From Streptomyces halstedii (GTDB lineage: Bacteria; Actinomycetota; Actinomycetes; Streptomycetales; Streptomycetaceae): a DNA stretch of 64,000 bases. Location of the stretch: assembly GCA_000720535.1 (NCBI GenBank), contig JOAZ01000005.1, positions 1-64,000 of the forward strand, in the 5' to 3' direction. Both the position numbers and the translations under genes were made by a program. Positions 8,673 to 16,737 of the stretch are shown one piece after another. The notes beneath the pieces were generated by a model that searched no databases, was not told the origin of the DNA, and saw nothing but the letters and a program-made list of their open reading frames with translations. Position 1 is the stretch's first letter; every line of letters starts with the position of its first letter.

Positions 8673-11600
8673 GTGAGCAAGCCGCCCTTCACGCACCTGC
8701 ACGTCCACACCCAGTACTCGCTGCTGGACGGTGCCGCGCGGCTCAAGGACATGTTCGAGGCGGCGAACACGATGGGCATGTCGCACATCGCGATGACCGA
8801 CCACGGCAACCTCCACGGGGCCTACGACTTCTTCCACTCGGCGCAGAAGGCCGGGGTGACGCCGATCATCGGGATCGAGGCGTACGTCGCCCCCGAGTCG
8901 CGCAAGCACAAGCGGAAGATCCAGTGGGGGCAGCCGCACCAGAAGCGCGACGACGTCTCGGGTTCGGGTGGTTACACCCACAAGACGATCTGGGCGGCGA
9001 ACAGCACCGGGCTGCACAACCTCTTCAAGCTCTCCTCCGACGCGTACGCCGAGGGCTGGCTCCAGAAGTGGCCGCGTATGGACAAGGAGACCATCTCCCA
9101 GTGGTCCGAGGGCCTGATCGCCTCCACCGGGTGCCCCTCCGGTGAGGTGCAGACCCGGCTGCGGCTCGGACAGTTCGACGAGGCGGTCCAGGCGGCCTCC
9201 GACTACAAGGACATCTTCGGCGAGGGCCGGTACTTCCTGGAGCTGATGGACCACGGCATCGAGATCGAGCGCCGGGTCCGCGACGGGCTGCTGGAGATCG
9301 GCAGGAAGCTGGACATCCCGCCGCTCGTCACCAACGACTCGCACTACACGTACGCCCACGAGGCCACCGCGCACGACGCCCTGCTCTGCATCCAGACCGG
9401 CAAGAACCTCTCCGACCCGGACCGCTTCCGCTTCGACGGCACCGGCTACTACCTGAAGACGACGGAAGAGATGTACGCCGTCGACTCCTCGGACGCCTGG
9501 CAGCAGGGTTGCGACAACACCCTGCTGGTCGCGCAGCAGATCGACACCACCGGGATGTTCGAGAAGCGCGACCTGATGCCGAAGTTCGAGATCCCGGAGG
9601 GCTTCACCGAGGTCACCTGGTTCCAGGAGGAGGTCCGGGTCGGCATGGGCCGCCGCTACCCCGGCGGTGTCCCCGAGGACCGGCAGAAGCAGGCCGAGTA
9701 CGAGATGGACATCATCATCCAGATGGGGTTCCCGGGGTACTTCCTCGTCGTCGCCGACTTCATCATGTGGGCCAAGAACAACGGCATCGCGGTCGGCCCC
9801 GGCCGAGGCTCGGCGGCCGGCTCGATCGTCGCGTACGCCATGGGCATCACCGACCTCGACCCGATCACGCACGGTCTGATCTTCGAGCGGTTCCTCAACC
9901 CCGAGCGCGTCTCCATGCCCGACGTCGACATCGACTTCGACGAGCGCCGGCGCGTCGAGGTGATCAGGTACGTCACCGAGAAGTACGGCGCCGACAAGGT
10001 CGCCATGATCGGCACCTACGGCAAGATCAAGGCCAAGAACGCGATCAAGGACTCCGCGCGCGTGCTGGGCTACCCGTACGCGATGGGTGACCGGCTGACC
10101 AAGGCCATGCCCGCCGACGTCCTCGGCAAGGGCATCGACCTCAGCGGCATCACCGACCCCAAGCACCCGCGTTACGGCGAGGCGGGCGAGATCCGGGGGA
10201 TGTACGAGAGCGAACCGGACGTCAAGAAGGTCATCGACACCGCCAAGGGCGTCGAGGGCCTGGTCCGGCAGATGGGCGTGCACGCGGCAGGCGTGATCAT
10301 GTCCAGCGAACCCATCGTCGACCACGCCCCGGTCTGGGTGCGGCACACCGACGGCGTCACCATCACGCAGTGGGACTACCCCCAGTGCGAGTCGCTCGGC
10401 CTGCTCAAGATGGACTTCCTGGGCCTGCGCAACCTGACGATCATGGACGACGCCATCAAGATGGTGAAGGCCAACAAGGGCATCGACCTGGAGATGCTCT
10501 CCCTGCCGCTGGACGACCCCAAGACGTACGAACTGCTCTGCCGCGGTGACACGCTCGGGGTGTTCCAGTTCGACGGCGGCCCCATGCGCTCCCTGCTGCG
10601 CCAGATGCAGCCCGACAACTTCGAGGACATCTCCGCCGTCTCGGCCCTCTACCGGCCGGGCCCGATGGGCATGAACTCGCACACGAACTACGCCGAGCGC
10701 AAGAACGGCCGCCAGGAGATCACCCCGATCCACCCGGAGCTGGAGGAGCCGCTCAAGGAGACGCTGGGCCTGACCTACGGCCTCATCGTCTACCAGGAGC
10801 AGGTCCAGAAGGCCGCCCAGATCATCGCCGGCTACTCGCTCGGCGAAGCCGACATCCTGCGCCGCGTGATGGGCAAGAAGAAGCCCGAGGAGCTGGCGAA
10901 GAACTTCGTCCTCTTCCAGGCCGGCGCCAAGAAGAACGGCTACTCGGACGCGGCGATCCAGGCGCTCTGGGACGTCCTGGTGCCCTTCGCCGGCTACGCG
11001 TTCAACAAGGCGCACTCCTCGGCGTACGGTCTGGTCACCTACTGGACCGCGTACCTCAAGGCCAACTACCCGGCCGAGTACATGGCGGCGCTGCTGACCT
11101 CCGTCAAGGACGACAAGGACAAGTCGGCGGTCTACCTCAACGAGTGCCGCCGCATGGGGATCAAGGTCCTCCCGCCGAACGTCAACGAGTCCGAGTCCAA
11201 CTTCGCCGCCCAGGGTGACGACGTGATCCTCTTCGGGCTCACGGCCGTCCGCAACGTCGGGCAGAACGTCGTCGACTCGATCATCCGGTGCCGCAAGGCG
11301 AAGGGGAAGTACTCCTCCTTCCCGGACTTCCTGGACAAGGTCGAGGCGGTCGTCTGCAACAAGCGCACCGTCGAATCGCTCATCAAGGCGGGCGCGTTCG
11401 ACGAGATGGGCCACACCCGCAAGGGCCTCGTCGCCCACCACGAGCCGATGATCGACAACGTGGTGCAGGTCAAGCGCAAGGAGGCCGAGGGGCAGTTCGA
11501 CCTCTTCGGCGGCATGGGCGAGGAGGAGAGCGACGAGCCGGGCTTCGGACTCGACGTGGAGTTCTCGGACGTCGAGTGGGAGAAGTCCTACCTGCTCGCC

Positions 11601-12212
11601 CAGGAGCGGGAGATGCTCGGCCTCTACGTCTCCGACCACCCGCTCTTCGGGCTGGAGCACGTGCTCTCCGACAAGTCGGACGCCTCGATCTCCCAGCTCA
11701 CCGGCGGCGAGCACGCCGACGGCGCCATCGTCACCGTCGGCGGCATCATCTCCGGCCTCCAGCGCAAGATGACCAAGCAGGGCAACGCCTGGGCCATCGC
11801 CACCGTCGAGGACCTGGCGGGCTCCATCGAGTGCATGTTCTTCCCCGCCACCTACCAGCTGGTCTCCACCCAGCTCGTCGAGGACACCGTCGTCTTCGTC
11901 AAGGGACGCCTCGACAAGCGCGAGGACGTGCCGCGCCTGGTCGCGATGGAGATGCAGGTCCCCGACATCTCCAACGCCGGGACCAACGCGCCCGTGGTGC
12001 TGACCATCCCCACGGTCCGGGTCACCCCGCCCATGGTGAGCCGGCTCGGCGAGGTCCTCGGCAACCACCGGGGCGACACCGAGGTGCGCATCAGGCTCCA
12101 GGGCCCCCGCAAGACCACCGTCCTGCGGCTGGACCGGCACCGCGTCAAGCCCGACCCGGCCCTCTTCGGCGACCTGAAGGTGCTGCTCGGACCGTCCTGC
12201 CTGGCCGGCTGA
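8673..12212 (+). CDS. dnaE: DNA polymerase III alpha subunit
   Basis: Catalytic subunit of the replicative polymerase, 1179 residues, DnaE1-type. The N-terminal PHP domain starts with THLHVHTQYSLLDG. The palm domain has GPGRGSAAGSIVAY near residue 375 and the acidic catalytic motif PDVDIDFDERRR near residue 416. Helix-hairpin-helix DNA binding follows around 840-930, then an OB-fold (VTVGGIISGLQRKMTKQG, from about 1017). Length and order match Gram-positive DnaE1. The GTG start has a ribosome site (GGAGGC) about 9 bases upstream. It is monocistronic, ending at a very strong hairpin. Confidence 0.98.
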   Translation: MSKPPFTHLHVHTQYSLLDGAARLKDMFEAANTMGMSHIAMTDHGNLHGAYDFFHSAQKAGVTPIIGIEAYVAPESRKHKRKIQWGQPHQKRDDVSGSGGYTHKTIWAANSTGLHNLFKLSSDAYAEGWLQKWPRMDKETISQWSEGLIASTGCPSGEVQTRLRLGQFDEAVQAASDYKDIFGEGRYFLELMDHGIEIERRVRDGLLEIGRKLDIPPLVTNDSHYTYAHEATAHDALLCIQTGKNLSDPDRFRFDGTGYYLKTTEEMYAVDSSDAWQQGCDNTLLVAQQIDTTGMFEKRDLMPKFEIPEGFTEVTWFQEEVRVGMGRRYPGGVPEDRQKQAEYEMDIIIQMGFPGYFLVVADFIMWAKNNGIAVGPGRGSAAGSIVAYAMGITDLDPITHGLIFERFLNPERVSMPDVDIDFDERRRVEVIRYVTEKYGADKVAMIGTYGKIKAKNAIKDSARVLGYPYAMGDRLTKAMPADVLGKGIDLSGITDPKHPRYGEAGEIRGMYESEPDVKKVIDTAKGVEGLVRQMGVHAAGVIMSSEPIVDHAPVWVRHTDGVTITQWDYPQCESLGLLKMDFLGLRNLTIMDDAIKMVKANKGIDLEMLSLPLDDPKTYELLCRGDTLGVFQFDGGPMRSLLRQMQPDNFEDISAVSALYRPGPMGMNSHTNYAERKNGRQEITPIHPELEEPLKETLGLTYGLIVYQEQVQKAAQIIAGYSLGEADILRRVMGKKKPEELAKNFVLFQAGAKKNGYSDAAIQALWDVLVPFAGYAFNKAHSSAYGLVTYWTAYLKANYPAEYMAALLTSVKDDKDKSAVYLNECRRMGIKVLPPNVNESESNFAAQGDDVILFGLTAVRNVGQNVVDSIIRCRKAKGKYSSFPDFLDKVEAVVCNKRTVESLIKAGAFDEMGHTRKGLVAHHEPMIDNVVQVKRKEAEGQFDLFGGMGEEESDEPGFGLDVEFSDVEWEKSYLLAQEREMLGLYVSDHPLFGLEHVLSDKSDASISQLTGGEHADGAIVTVGGIISGLQRKMTKQGNAWAIATVEDLAGSIECMFFPATYQLVSTQLVEDTVVFVKGRLDKREDVPRLVAMEMQVPDISNAGTNAPVVLTIPTVRVTPPMVSRLGEVLGNHRGDTEVRIRLQGPRKTTVLRLDRHRVKPDPALFGDLKVLLGPSCLAG

Positions 12213-12238
12213 CCCCGGCCCCCGTCCCGCACCACCAC

Positions 12239-12275
12239 GAAAGGGGCGCCCCGCGATCCGCGGGGCGCCCCTTTC
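12239..12275. terminator. Strong bidirectional terminator after dnaE
   Basis: Perfect 17-bp stem (12239-12255 with 12259-12275) and a three-base loop. The left arm begins GAAAGGGG and the right ends CCCCTTTC, so either strand yields a short U-tract. It serves dnaE and the convergent small gene at 12291. Confidence 0.93.
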
Positions 12276-12290
12276 GCGCGGGGGACGGGG

Positions 12291-12470
12291 TCAGTTGTGA
12301 CCGAAGCGGCGCTGGTGCTTGCGGGAGACGTCCGGGGAGGTGTCCTGGGTCTGCGCCCTGTCCTGCGCCCGCGCCTCGAACGAGGTGGACTTGGCGTCCT
12401 CGTCGCCGCGCTCGGCGGTGGACACGCGATCATGCCGACTGCCCTGCTTACGGTTCTTGTTCTTGGCCAT
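12291..12470 (-). CDS. Small basic hydrophilic protein, unknown
   Basis: A 59-residue protein beginning MAKNKNRKQGSRHDR and ending RKHQRRFGHN. Both ends are strongly basic and the middle is Asp/Glu/Thr-rich, with no hydrophobic core. It is probably unstructured, perhaps nucleic-acid associated. The start is well supported by AGGAGG eight bases upstream on the minus strand; a longer reading from 12554 adds unlikely residues. It converges on dnaE and is divergent from the NYN gene. I know similar short proteins occur in Streptomyces but not their function. Confidence 0.7.
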   Translation of the reverse strand: MAKNKNRKQGSRHDRVSTAERGDEDAKSTSFEARAQDRAQTQDTSPDVSRKHQRRFGHN

Positions 12471-12752
12471 GGGTGTTGCCTCCTGTGCGGAATCGTGCGG
12501 GCCAGGACCGCTGTCAGATTCACATAGCACCCGATAAGCCGCATGTTGGATCATTACTCAGTGTGATTCGGGCTGTATCATGCGCCATTTTTCCGATCCG
12601 CCACGCCGATGATCGAGTTCCGGACGTTAACGCCCGTTCCGTCGGGCAGACTCGAAGGAAACCCTGAGTAAGCGAACCCCGAACAAGCGGACCCACCCCC
12701 CATGACCAGGTCCGCTGATCCGTTCCCGAATTCCTGGAAGAGGGTGGAACGC
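12471..12752. other. Divergent intergenic region, AT-richer
   Basis: 282 bp between the small basic gene (minus) and the NYN gene (plus). The centre (about 12540-12600) is clearly lower in GC than its surroundings, as expected for back-to-back promoters. I could not fix a convincing -35/-10 pair. Confidence 0.4.
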
Positions 12753-14015
12753 GTGGACCGTTGCGTCGTCCTGGTGGACGCCGGCTATCTGCTGGGCGCA
12801 GCCGCGAGCCTGCTGGCCGGGGAGCCCGCCCGGTCCCGCATCACCGTCGATCACGCCGCCCTGATCCGGGGCCTGCGGCTGCGCGCCGAGGCCGACACGG
12901 AACAACCCCTGCTCCGCATCTACTGGTTCGACGGCGCCCCCGACCGCGTACCGCAGCCCGAGCACCGGCGGCTGCGCGTGATGCCCCGGGTCACCGTCCG
13001 GCTGGGAGCCCTCACCCGCAGTGACGGACGGTGGGCGCAGAAGGGGGTCGACGCGGCGATGCACGCCGAACTCACCGAACTGGCCAGGAACCGCGCCTGC
13101 TCCGACGTGGTGCTGGTGACCGGCGACGGCGATCTGCTGCCCGGACTGATGTCAGCCAAGGAACACGGGGTGGCCGTCCACCTCTGGGCGGTCCAGGCCG
13201 CGGACGGCGACTACAACCAGTCCGAGGACCTGGTCGCCGAGGCCGACGAACGGCGGGTCCTGGACCGGGCGTGGATCACCCAGGCGGTACGCGCCAAGGA
13301 CACCGGGGCCGTCTGCGCGCCCGCGCCCGTCCCGCGCCCGGAGATCGCCGCGATCCTCTCCGCCCCGCTGCCCGAGGCCGCGCTCGCCGCCTCGGTCGAG
13401 CGGGCGTCCGAGGCGCAGGCCGCCGCCCGCAACGGCACCGCGGAACCGGCCGCCCGCACCACCGCGCCCCCACAGCCCGCTCCCGGCCCGGGCCCCGGCC
13501 CCAAAGGTGTCCCCACCCCCAAGGACCTCGCCGCCCTGCGCGCCCCCGCGGACCGCGCCGCCCCCTCCGCCGTACAGCAGCAGCCCGTCGGCAACGCCAC
13601 CCTGCGCTGGTCGTCCGACAAAGGGTGGGTGGAGCGCGGCGGACCGCTCGGCGAACCGTCCGAGACCGCGTCCCTGCCCACCCTGGCCCAGCTCACCAGC
13701 GCCGAACAGCGCTGGGCGGACCGGGAGGAGGACATCACCACCGTCGGCGGCGACCCCTTCGAGGTGGGCCAGGTCTTCGCCCGGCGCTGGATGGAACGCC
13801 TCCCGGAAGCGGTCCACCTCCAGCGGCTGTCCACCATGTACCCCCGCATCCCGCACCGTATCGACGGCGAACTCCTGCGCTACGCGGCCCGGTTCGGGCT
13901 GCTCGCGCACAAGGACGACCAGATCGACGAGCACGACCGCTATGCCATCCGGGCGGGATTCTGGCGTGAGATCGACGTGACGGCCGCCGCCGAACACGCC
14001 CCCGCGGGCGAGTAG
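12753..14015 (+). CDS. NYN-domain (PIN-like) protein
   Basis: A 420-residue protein whose first 170 residues form an NYN/LabA-type PIN-like domain, a fold usually associated with metal-dependent RNA cleavage. Conserved acidic positions lie in VVLVDAGYLLG, QKGVDAAMHAEL and VLVTGDGDLLPGL, the three clusters expected in the active site. A Pro/Ala-rich linker (about residues 190-290) connects to a conserved C-terminal domain of about 110 residues (RWADREEDITTVGGDPFEVG onward). I chose GTG 12753 because GGAAGAGGG lies about 8 bases upstream; GTG 12744 and ATG 12702 are in frame but less well placed. RNA target unknown. Monocistronic. Confidence 0.85.
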   Translation: MDRCVVLVDAGYLLGAAASLLAGEPARSRITVDHAALIRGLRLRAEADTEQPLLRIYWFDGAPDRVPQPEHRRLRVMPRVTVRLGALTRSDGRWAQKGVDAAMHAELTELARNRACSDVVLVTGDGDLLPGLMSAKEHGVAVHLWAVQAADGDYNQSEDLVAEADERRVLDRAWITQAVRAKDTGAVCAPAPVPRPEIAAILSAPLPEAALAASVERASEAQAAARNGTAEPAARTTAPPQPAPGPGPGPKGVPTPKDLAALRAPADRAAPSAVQQQPVGNATLRWSSDKGWVERGGPLGEPSETASLPTLAQLTSAEQRWADREEDITTVGGDPFEVGQVFARRWMERLPEAVHLQRLSTMYPRIPHRIDGELLRYAARFGLLAHKDDQIDEHDRYAIRAGFWREIDVTAAAEHAPAGE

Positions 14016-14643
14016 GACGGCCCCGGGCGTGACGACGCCCGCCGGACCCGCCGGAGCCCGAGACGCGCCATGAGCCCGTACGCGTGCTCCCGGGGAGCCC
14101 GGGTGTTGGGGGCGGGGTGAAACCGCCTCTGCGCGAGCCACCCCTTCCCAAGATCAGGGACGGGTGAAACTGGCGAAGTGCGCAGGTCGGAGCGTTTTGA
14201 CCTTCACCCCGGCGATCGACCCCATGCGCGCGTTCAGGCGGCAGCCGATGCCGGGAACGGCCCGGAGACGCCCGAGGATGGCCGCCGCACGGCCCGTACG
14301 CGGTCCGGCGGCCGGTGCCCCCTGGTCGGCGTCGTCCTGGGAAGTCTCGGGTTCAGGGCGGCAGCAACCCAATCCGGACTGTTCTTGCGCGCACATATCG
14401 CGCGGCTGGAGGACAGGGAACTGGCCGCCAGCGCGCTGGCATGGGTGGGCCCCCACCAGAACGCGGCAGCAGCTCGTGCAGCGCCGGACTCACTTCAGCA
14501 CCGCTTGAGCACCCACCTTCGAGGGCTCTACGCGGACCAGTGAGTCGGCGCGGTTCTCGCGGTCGAACGAACCTCGGCATCCGGCAGTTACCACAGAACC
14601 ACGCTGTCTGGGTACCTTCGGAGAGAGCACCGAAGGAGGGCCC
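14016..14643. other. 628-bp intergenic region without a convincing gene
   Basis: Open frames exist on both strands but show neither Streptomyces-like codon use nor a ribosome site. The first 90 bases contain small GC hairpins (near 14024-14038 and 14090-14104) that may terminate the NYN transcript. The rest marks the left border of the regulator cassette and may be a degraded insertion. Confidence 0.4.
14615..14636 (+). promoter_or_regulatory. Inverted repeat overlapping the XRE gene ribosome site
   Basis: CCTTCGG (14615-14621) and CCGAAGG (14630-14636) are perfect reverse complements with an 8-base spacer. The right arm overlaps the ribosome site AAGGAGG (14633-14639) of the gene starting at 14644. 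It could be an autoregulatory operator or an RNA hairpin that hides the ribosome site. Confidence 0.45.
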
Positions 14644-15798
14644 ATGTCCGACGAACACGGCCTCGGGGACCGACTGCGGGAGATCCGCGAGCGGCGCGGC
14701 CTCTCGCAGCGTGAACTGGCGAAAGCATCGAAGATCAGCCACTCGCTGGTCACGAAGCTGGAACAAGGCGTGGTGGCCGATACCCGCATGGAGACCGCCC
14801 GGAAGCTGGCCGCCGCCCTCCGGGTGCCCACCACGACGCTGGTGGAGCGTGCGCCCGCCGAGCCCCACCCCGCGCCCGAGCCGTGGCAAGCCCTTCAGCG
14901 TGCCGTGGAGCGCCCCGCCGAGCAGCCCGACGAGGAACCGACGACCCGGGGCGTCCAGGACGGTCTGGAAGCCGTCAGGGCGGCCCACTTCGGCAAGCGG
15001 ATGCGGGAGGCCGTGGACCTCCTGGTGCCGCTGCTGCGAGACGCCGAAGCCCTCGGAGACACCCCGGCCGCACGGGCGGCCCGCGCTCAACTGCTCCAGA
15101 TCGCCGGATCGACCCTGACCGGAGCCCGGCAGTTCTCCGCCGCCGAGACCGCGCTGCGCCGGGCCCTGGACGAAGCCCCGGACCGCCTGCGGGCTGCGAG
15201 CGTCGTCACCACCTGGACGTGGCTGCTGGTGCGGCAGGGATGCTTCGACGCCGCCCGCGCCATGGCGGTGAAGTGGGCCGACGACGCCGAGCCCCGCATG
15301 TCCCGGGCGACCGCCGAAGAGATCGCCGCGTGGGGGTGGCTGCTGATCCAGGGGCACGCGGCGGCCCTCCGGGACAACCGGGGAGGGGAGGCCGCCGACA
15401 TGCTGCGCCTTGCCCGGTCGGCGGCTGTCGCCACGGGACCGCTCCGCCACGGCGACGTACGGATCGCCACCTGGGGGCCATCCACGGTGGCGTACAAGGC
15501 CGCCGAACAGGGCGTCGTGACCGACCGGCCGGACGAGGTGCTGGAGATCGCCCCCCGACTGAAGGGCGGCACCGGGTCCGAGTACCACCGTCACCGGCTC
15601 GATGTGGCGAAGGCGTACACCATGACGCGTCAGCACGGCCGCGCGCTCGAAGTGCTGGGGGAGGTCGCGGCCGAGGCCCCGGAGTGGATCGCGGAGCAGC
15701 CCTACGCCCGGGACACGTTGGCCGACACGATCGCCCGTCGGCGCACCCTCACCACCGAGACGCGTCAACTTGCCGACCTGGTGGGTCTACCGCTCTGA
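14644..15798 (+). CDS. XRE-family regulator with TPR-like domain
   Basis: A 384-residue transcriptional regulator. Residues 1-65 form a Cro/C1-type helix-turn-helix (LREIRERRGLSQRELAKASK, then ISHSLVTKLEQG). An Ala-rich alpha-helical C-terminal region of about 280 residues looks like tandem tetratricopeptide units, for example around 145-175 and 290-350. Such proteins usually sense a peptide or partner protein through the helical repeats. It has an excellent ribosome site and lies 170 bp upstream of an RsbW-like ATPase. XRE regulators and RsbW-like ATPases are frequent neighbours in Streptomyces (WhiJ-type clusters), usually with a DUF397 protein, which I do not see here. Confidence 0.85.
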   Translation: MSDEHGLGDRLREIRERRGLSQRELAKASKISHSLVTKLEQGVVADTRMETARKLAAALRVPTTTLVERAPAEPHPAPEPWQALQRAVERPAEQPDEEPTTRGVQDGLEAVRAAHFGKRMREAVDLLVPLLRDAEALGDTPAARAARAQLLQIAGSTLTGARQFSAAETALRRALDEAPDRLRAASVVTTWTWLLVRQGCFDAARAMAVKWADDAEPRMSRATAEEIAAWGWLLIQGHAAALRDNRGGEAADMLRLARSAAVATGPLRHGDVRIATWGPSTVAYKAAEQGVVTDRPDEVLEIAPRLKGGTGSEYHRHRLDVAKAYTMTRQHGRALEVLGEVAAEAPEWIAEQPYARDTLADTIARRRTLTTETRQLADLVGLPL

Positions 15799-15878
15799 AC
15801 TACACCTTTGACACTTCGGGCTGACGGCCCGCCAGACTGTCATTGAACCGGCGGAGCGGTGTCGTCACGGTTGAGACC

Positions 15879-15968
15879 ATGACCCCTTTCGTACGCCGCG
15901 CCGTCTGCCCGCCCCCGCCTCGCAGAGCCCCGGGCCGGGGGCACAGGCAGGGGGAGGGTGTCCGGTGA
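15879..15968 (+). CDS. Tiny ORF coupled to the RsbW-like gene
   Basis: A 29-codon frame starting [20 protein letters not shown] whose stop overlaps the start of the next gene by GTGA. The ribosome site is weak (GGTTGAG). The protein is basic and proline-rich. It may be a leader peptide whose translation couples to the ATPase, or chance. Position and overlap are the only support. Confidence 0.35.
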   Translation: MTPFVRRAVCPPPPRRAPGRGHRQGEGVR

Positions 15969-16378
15969 GCATGGCCGCCTCTCCACGCCCGACCGGGCAC
16001 CCCGGGTACACCGAGACCCTGCCGCGCGAGCCGGGAAGCGCCGCCACCGCGCGCCGTCTGGTCCGCGTCGCCTTATCCGTCTGGGGCCTGGAGGAGCTGG
16101 CCGACGACGGGGCCCTCATCGTCACCGAGCTGGTGGCGAACGCCGTGCAGCACGCTCGGCGGGAATCCATCCGGATCACGATCGATCGGCCCGCAGAGGA
16201 CCGGGTACGTGTCGCCGTCGTGGACTTCTCCCAGCGATACCCCGTACGTAGGGGCTCGGGCCCCGAGGACGAGGGCGGGCGTGGCCTCGCGCTCGTGGAG
16301 AAGCTGGCGGCGGACTGGGGTACCGACCCGCTGCCGTGGGGAAAGCAGGTGTGGGCGGACCTGGAGGAGCGAGGGTGA
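15965..16378 (+). CDS. RsbW-like HATPase_c (anti-sigma-type) protein
   Basis: A 137-residue GHKL ATP-binding protein resembling RsbW/SpoIIAB serine kinases. The N-box is TELVANAVQHARRES (about residues 56-70), and the G1 and G2 boxes are VAVVDFSQR and EGGRGLALVEKLAADWG. Such proteins bind sigma factors or phosphorylate anti-anti-sigma partners, but no partner gene is adjacent. Codon 37 (Leu, bases 16073-16075) is TTA, the rare codon read by bldA tRNA in Streptomyces. It is the only in-frame TTA I found by eye in this window. The gene overlaps its neighbours by 4 bp on both sides. Confidence 0.88.
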   Translation: MSMAASPRPTGHPGYTETLPREPGSAATARRLVRVALSVWGLEELADDGALIVTELVANAVQHARRESIRITIDRPAEDRVRVAVVDFSQRYPVRRGSGPEDEGGRGLALVEKLAADWGTDPLPWGKQVWADLEERG

Positions 16379-16554
16379 CCACCGCAGAGATGCCCGGCCG
16401 CAGCATGGCCCGAGCCCACCTGTCGCAGTTGATCGAGATGTTCGGTACGGACGGGTGGCTACAGGTCAGGACCACCCACGACCCCGCCACAGCCGGTGAA
16501 GCCTTGGACGCCGTTCCTGGCGGTGACGAGCCGGAGGACGGGGAGCGGAGCTGA
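16375..16554 (+). CDS. Small coupled protein, unknown
   Basis: A 59-residue protein (MTTAEMPGRSMARAHLSQLI at its start) beginning with GTG inside the stop of the RsbW-like gene. The tail is acidic (EPEDGERS). The middle contains LIEMFGTDGWLQVRTTHD, a plausible short helix-strand unit. It may be a partner of the ATPase. No family recognised. Confidence 0.55.
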   Translation: MTTAEMPGRSMARAHLSQLIEMFGTDGWLQVRTTHDPATAGEALDAVPGGDEPEDGERS

Positions 16555-16564
16555 CCCAGGGATG

Positions 16565-16607
16565 GGCGAAGCTCGGCCGGTGAACCTCACTCAGCCGGGG
16601 CTTCGCC
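16565..16607 (+). terminator. Terminator after regulator cassette
   Basis: GGCGAAGC (16565-16572) pairs with GCTTCGCC (16600-16607), extended inward by CGGC/GCCG (16574-16577 with 16594-16597). It starts 11 bp after the small coupled gene and closes the cassette. Confidence 0.7.
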
Positions 16608-16737
16608 GTCTCACGTCCTCTCACGCCGCTCTCACGGAATGTAGGGGACTGTATGGAAAATGTGGTGCTGACCTGGGAAGACGCGTAAACCCTGGACGCC
16701 TACGGACGTCAAAAGACGGCCTGTAGGGTAGTACCTC

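Noticed and set aside
8499-12140. Very long open frame (1213 codons) on the minus strand opposite dnaE
   Set aside because: It is the shadow of dnaE codon bias in a GC-rich genome. Its translation is Val/Asp/Leu-rich nonsense without domains, whereas dnaE has all polymerase motifs.
14154-14456. Open frames between the NYN and XRE genes (either strand) as small genes
   Set aside because: No ribosome site, poor codon bias, and no recognisable domain. Left as intergenic.
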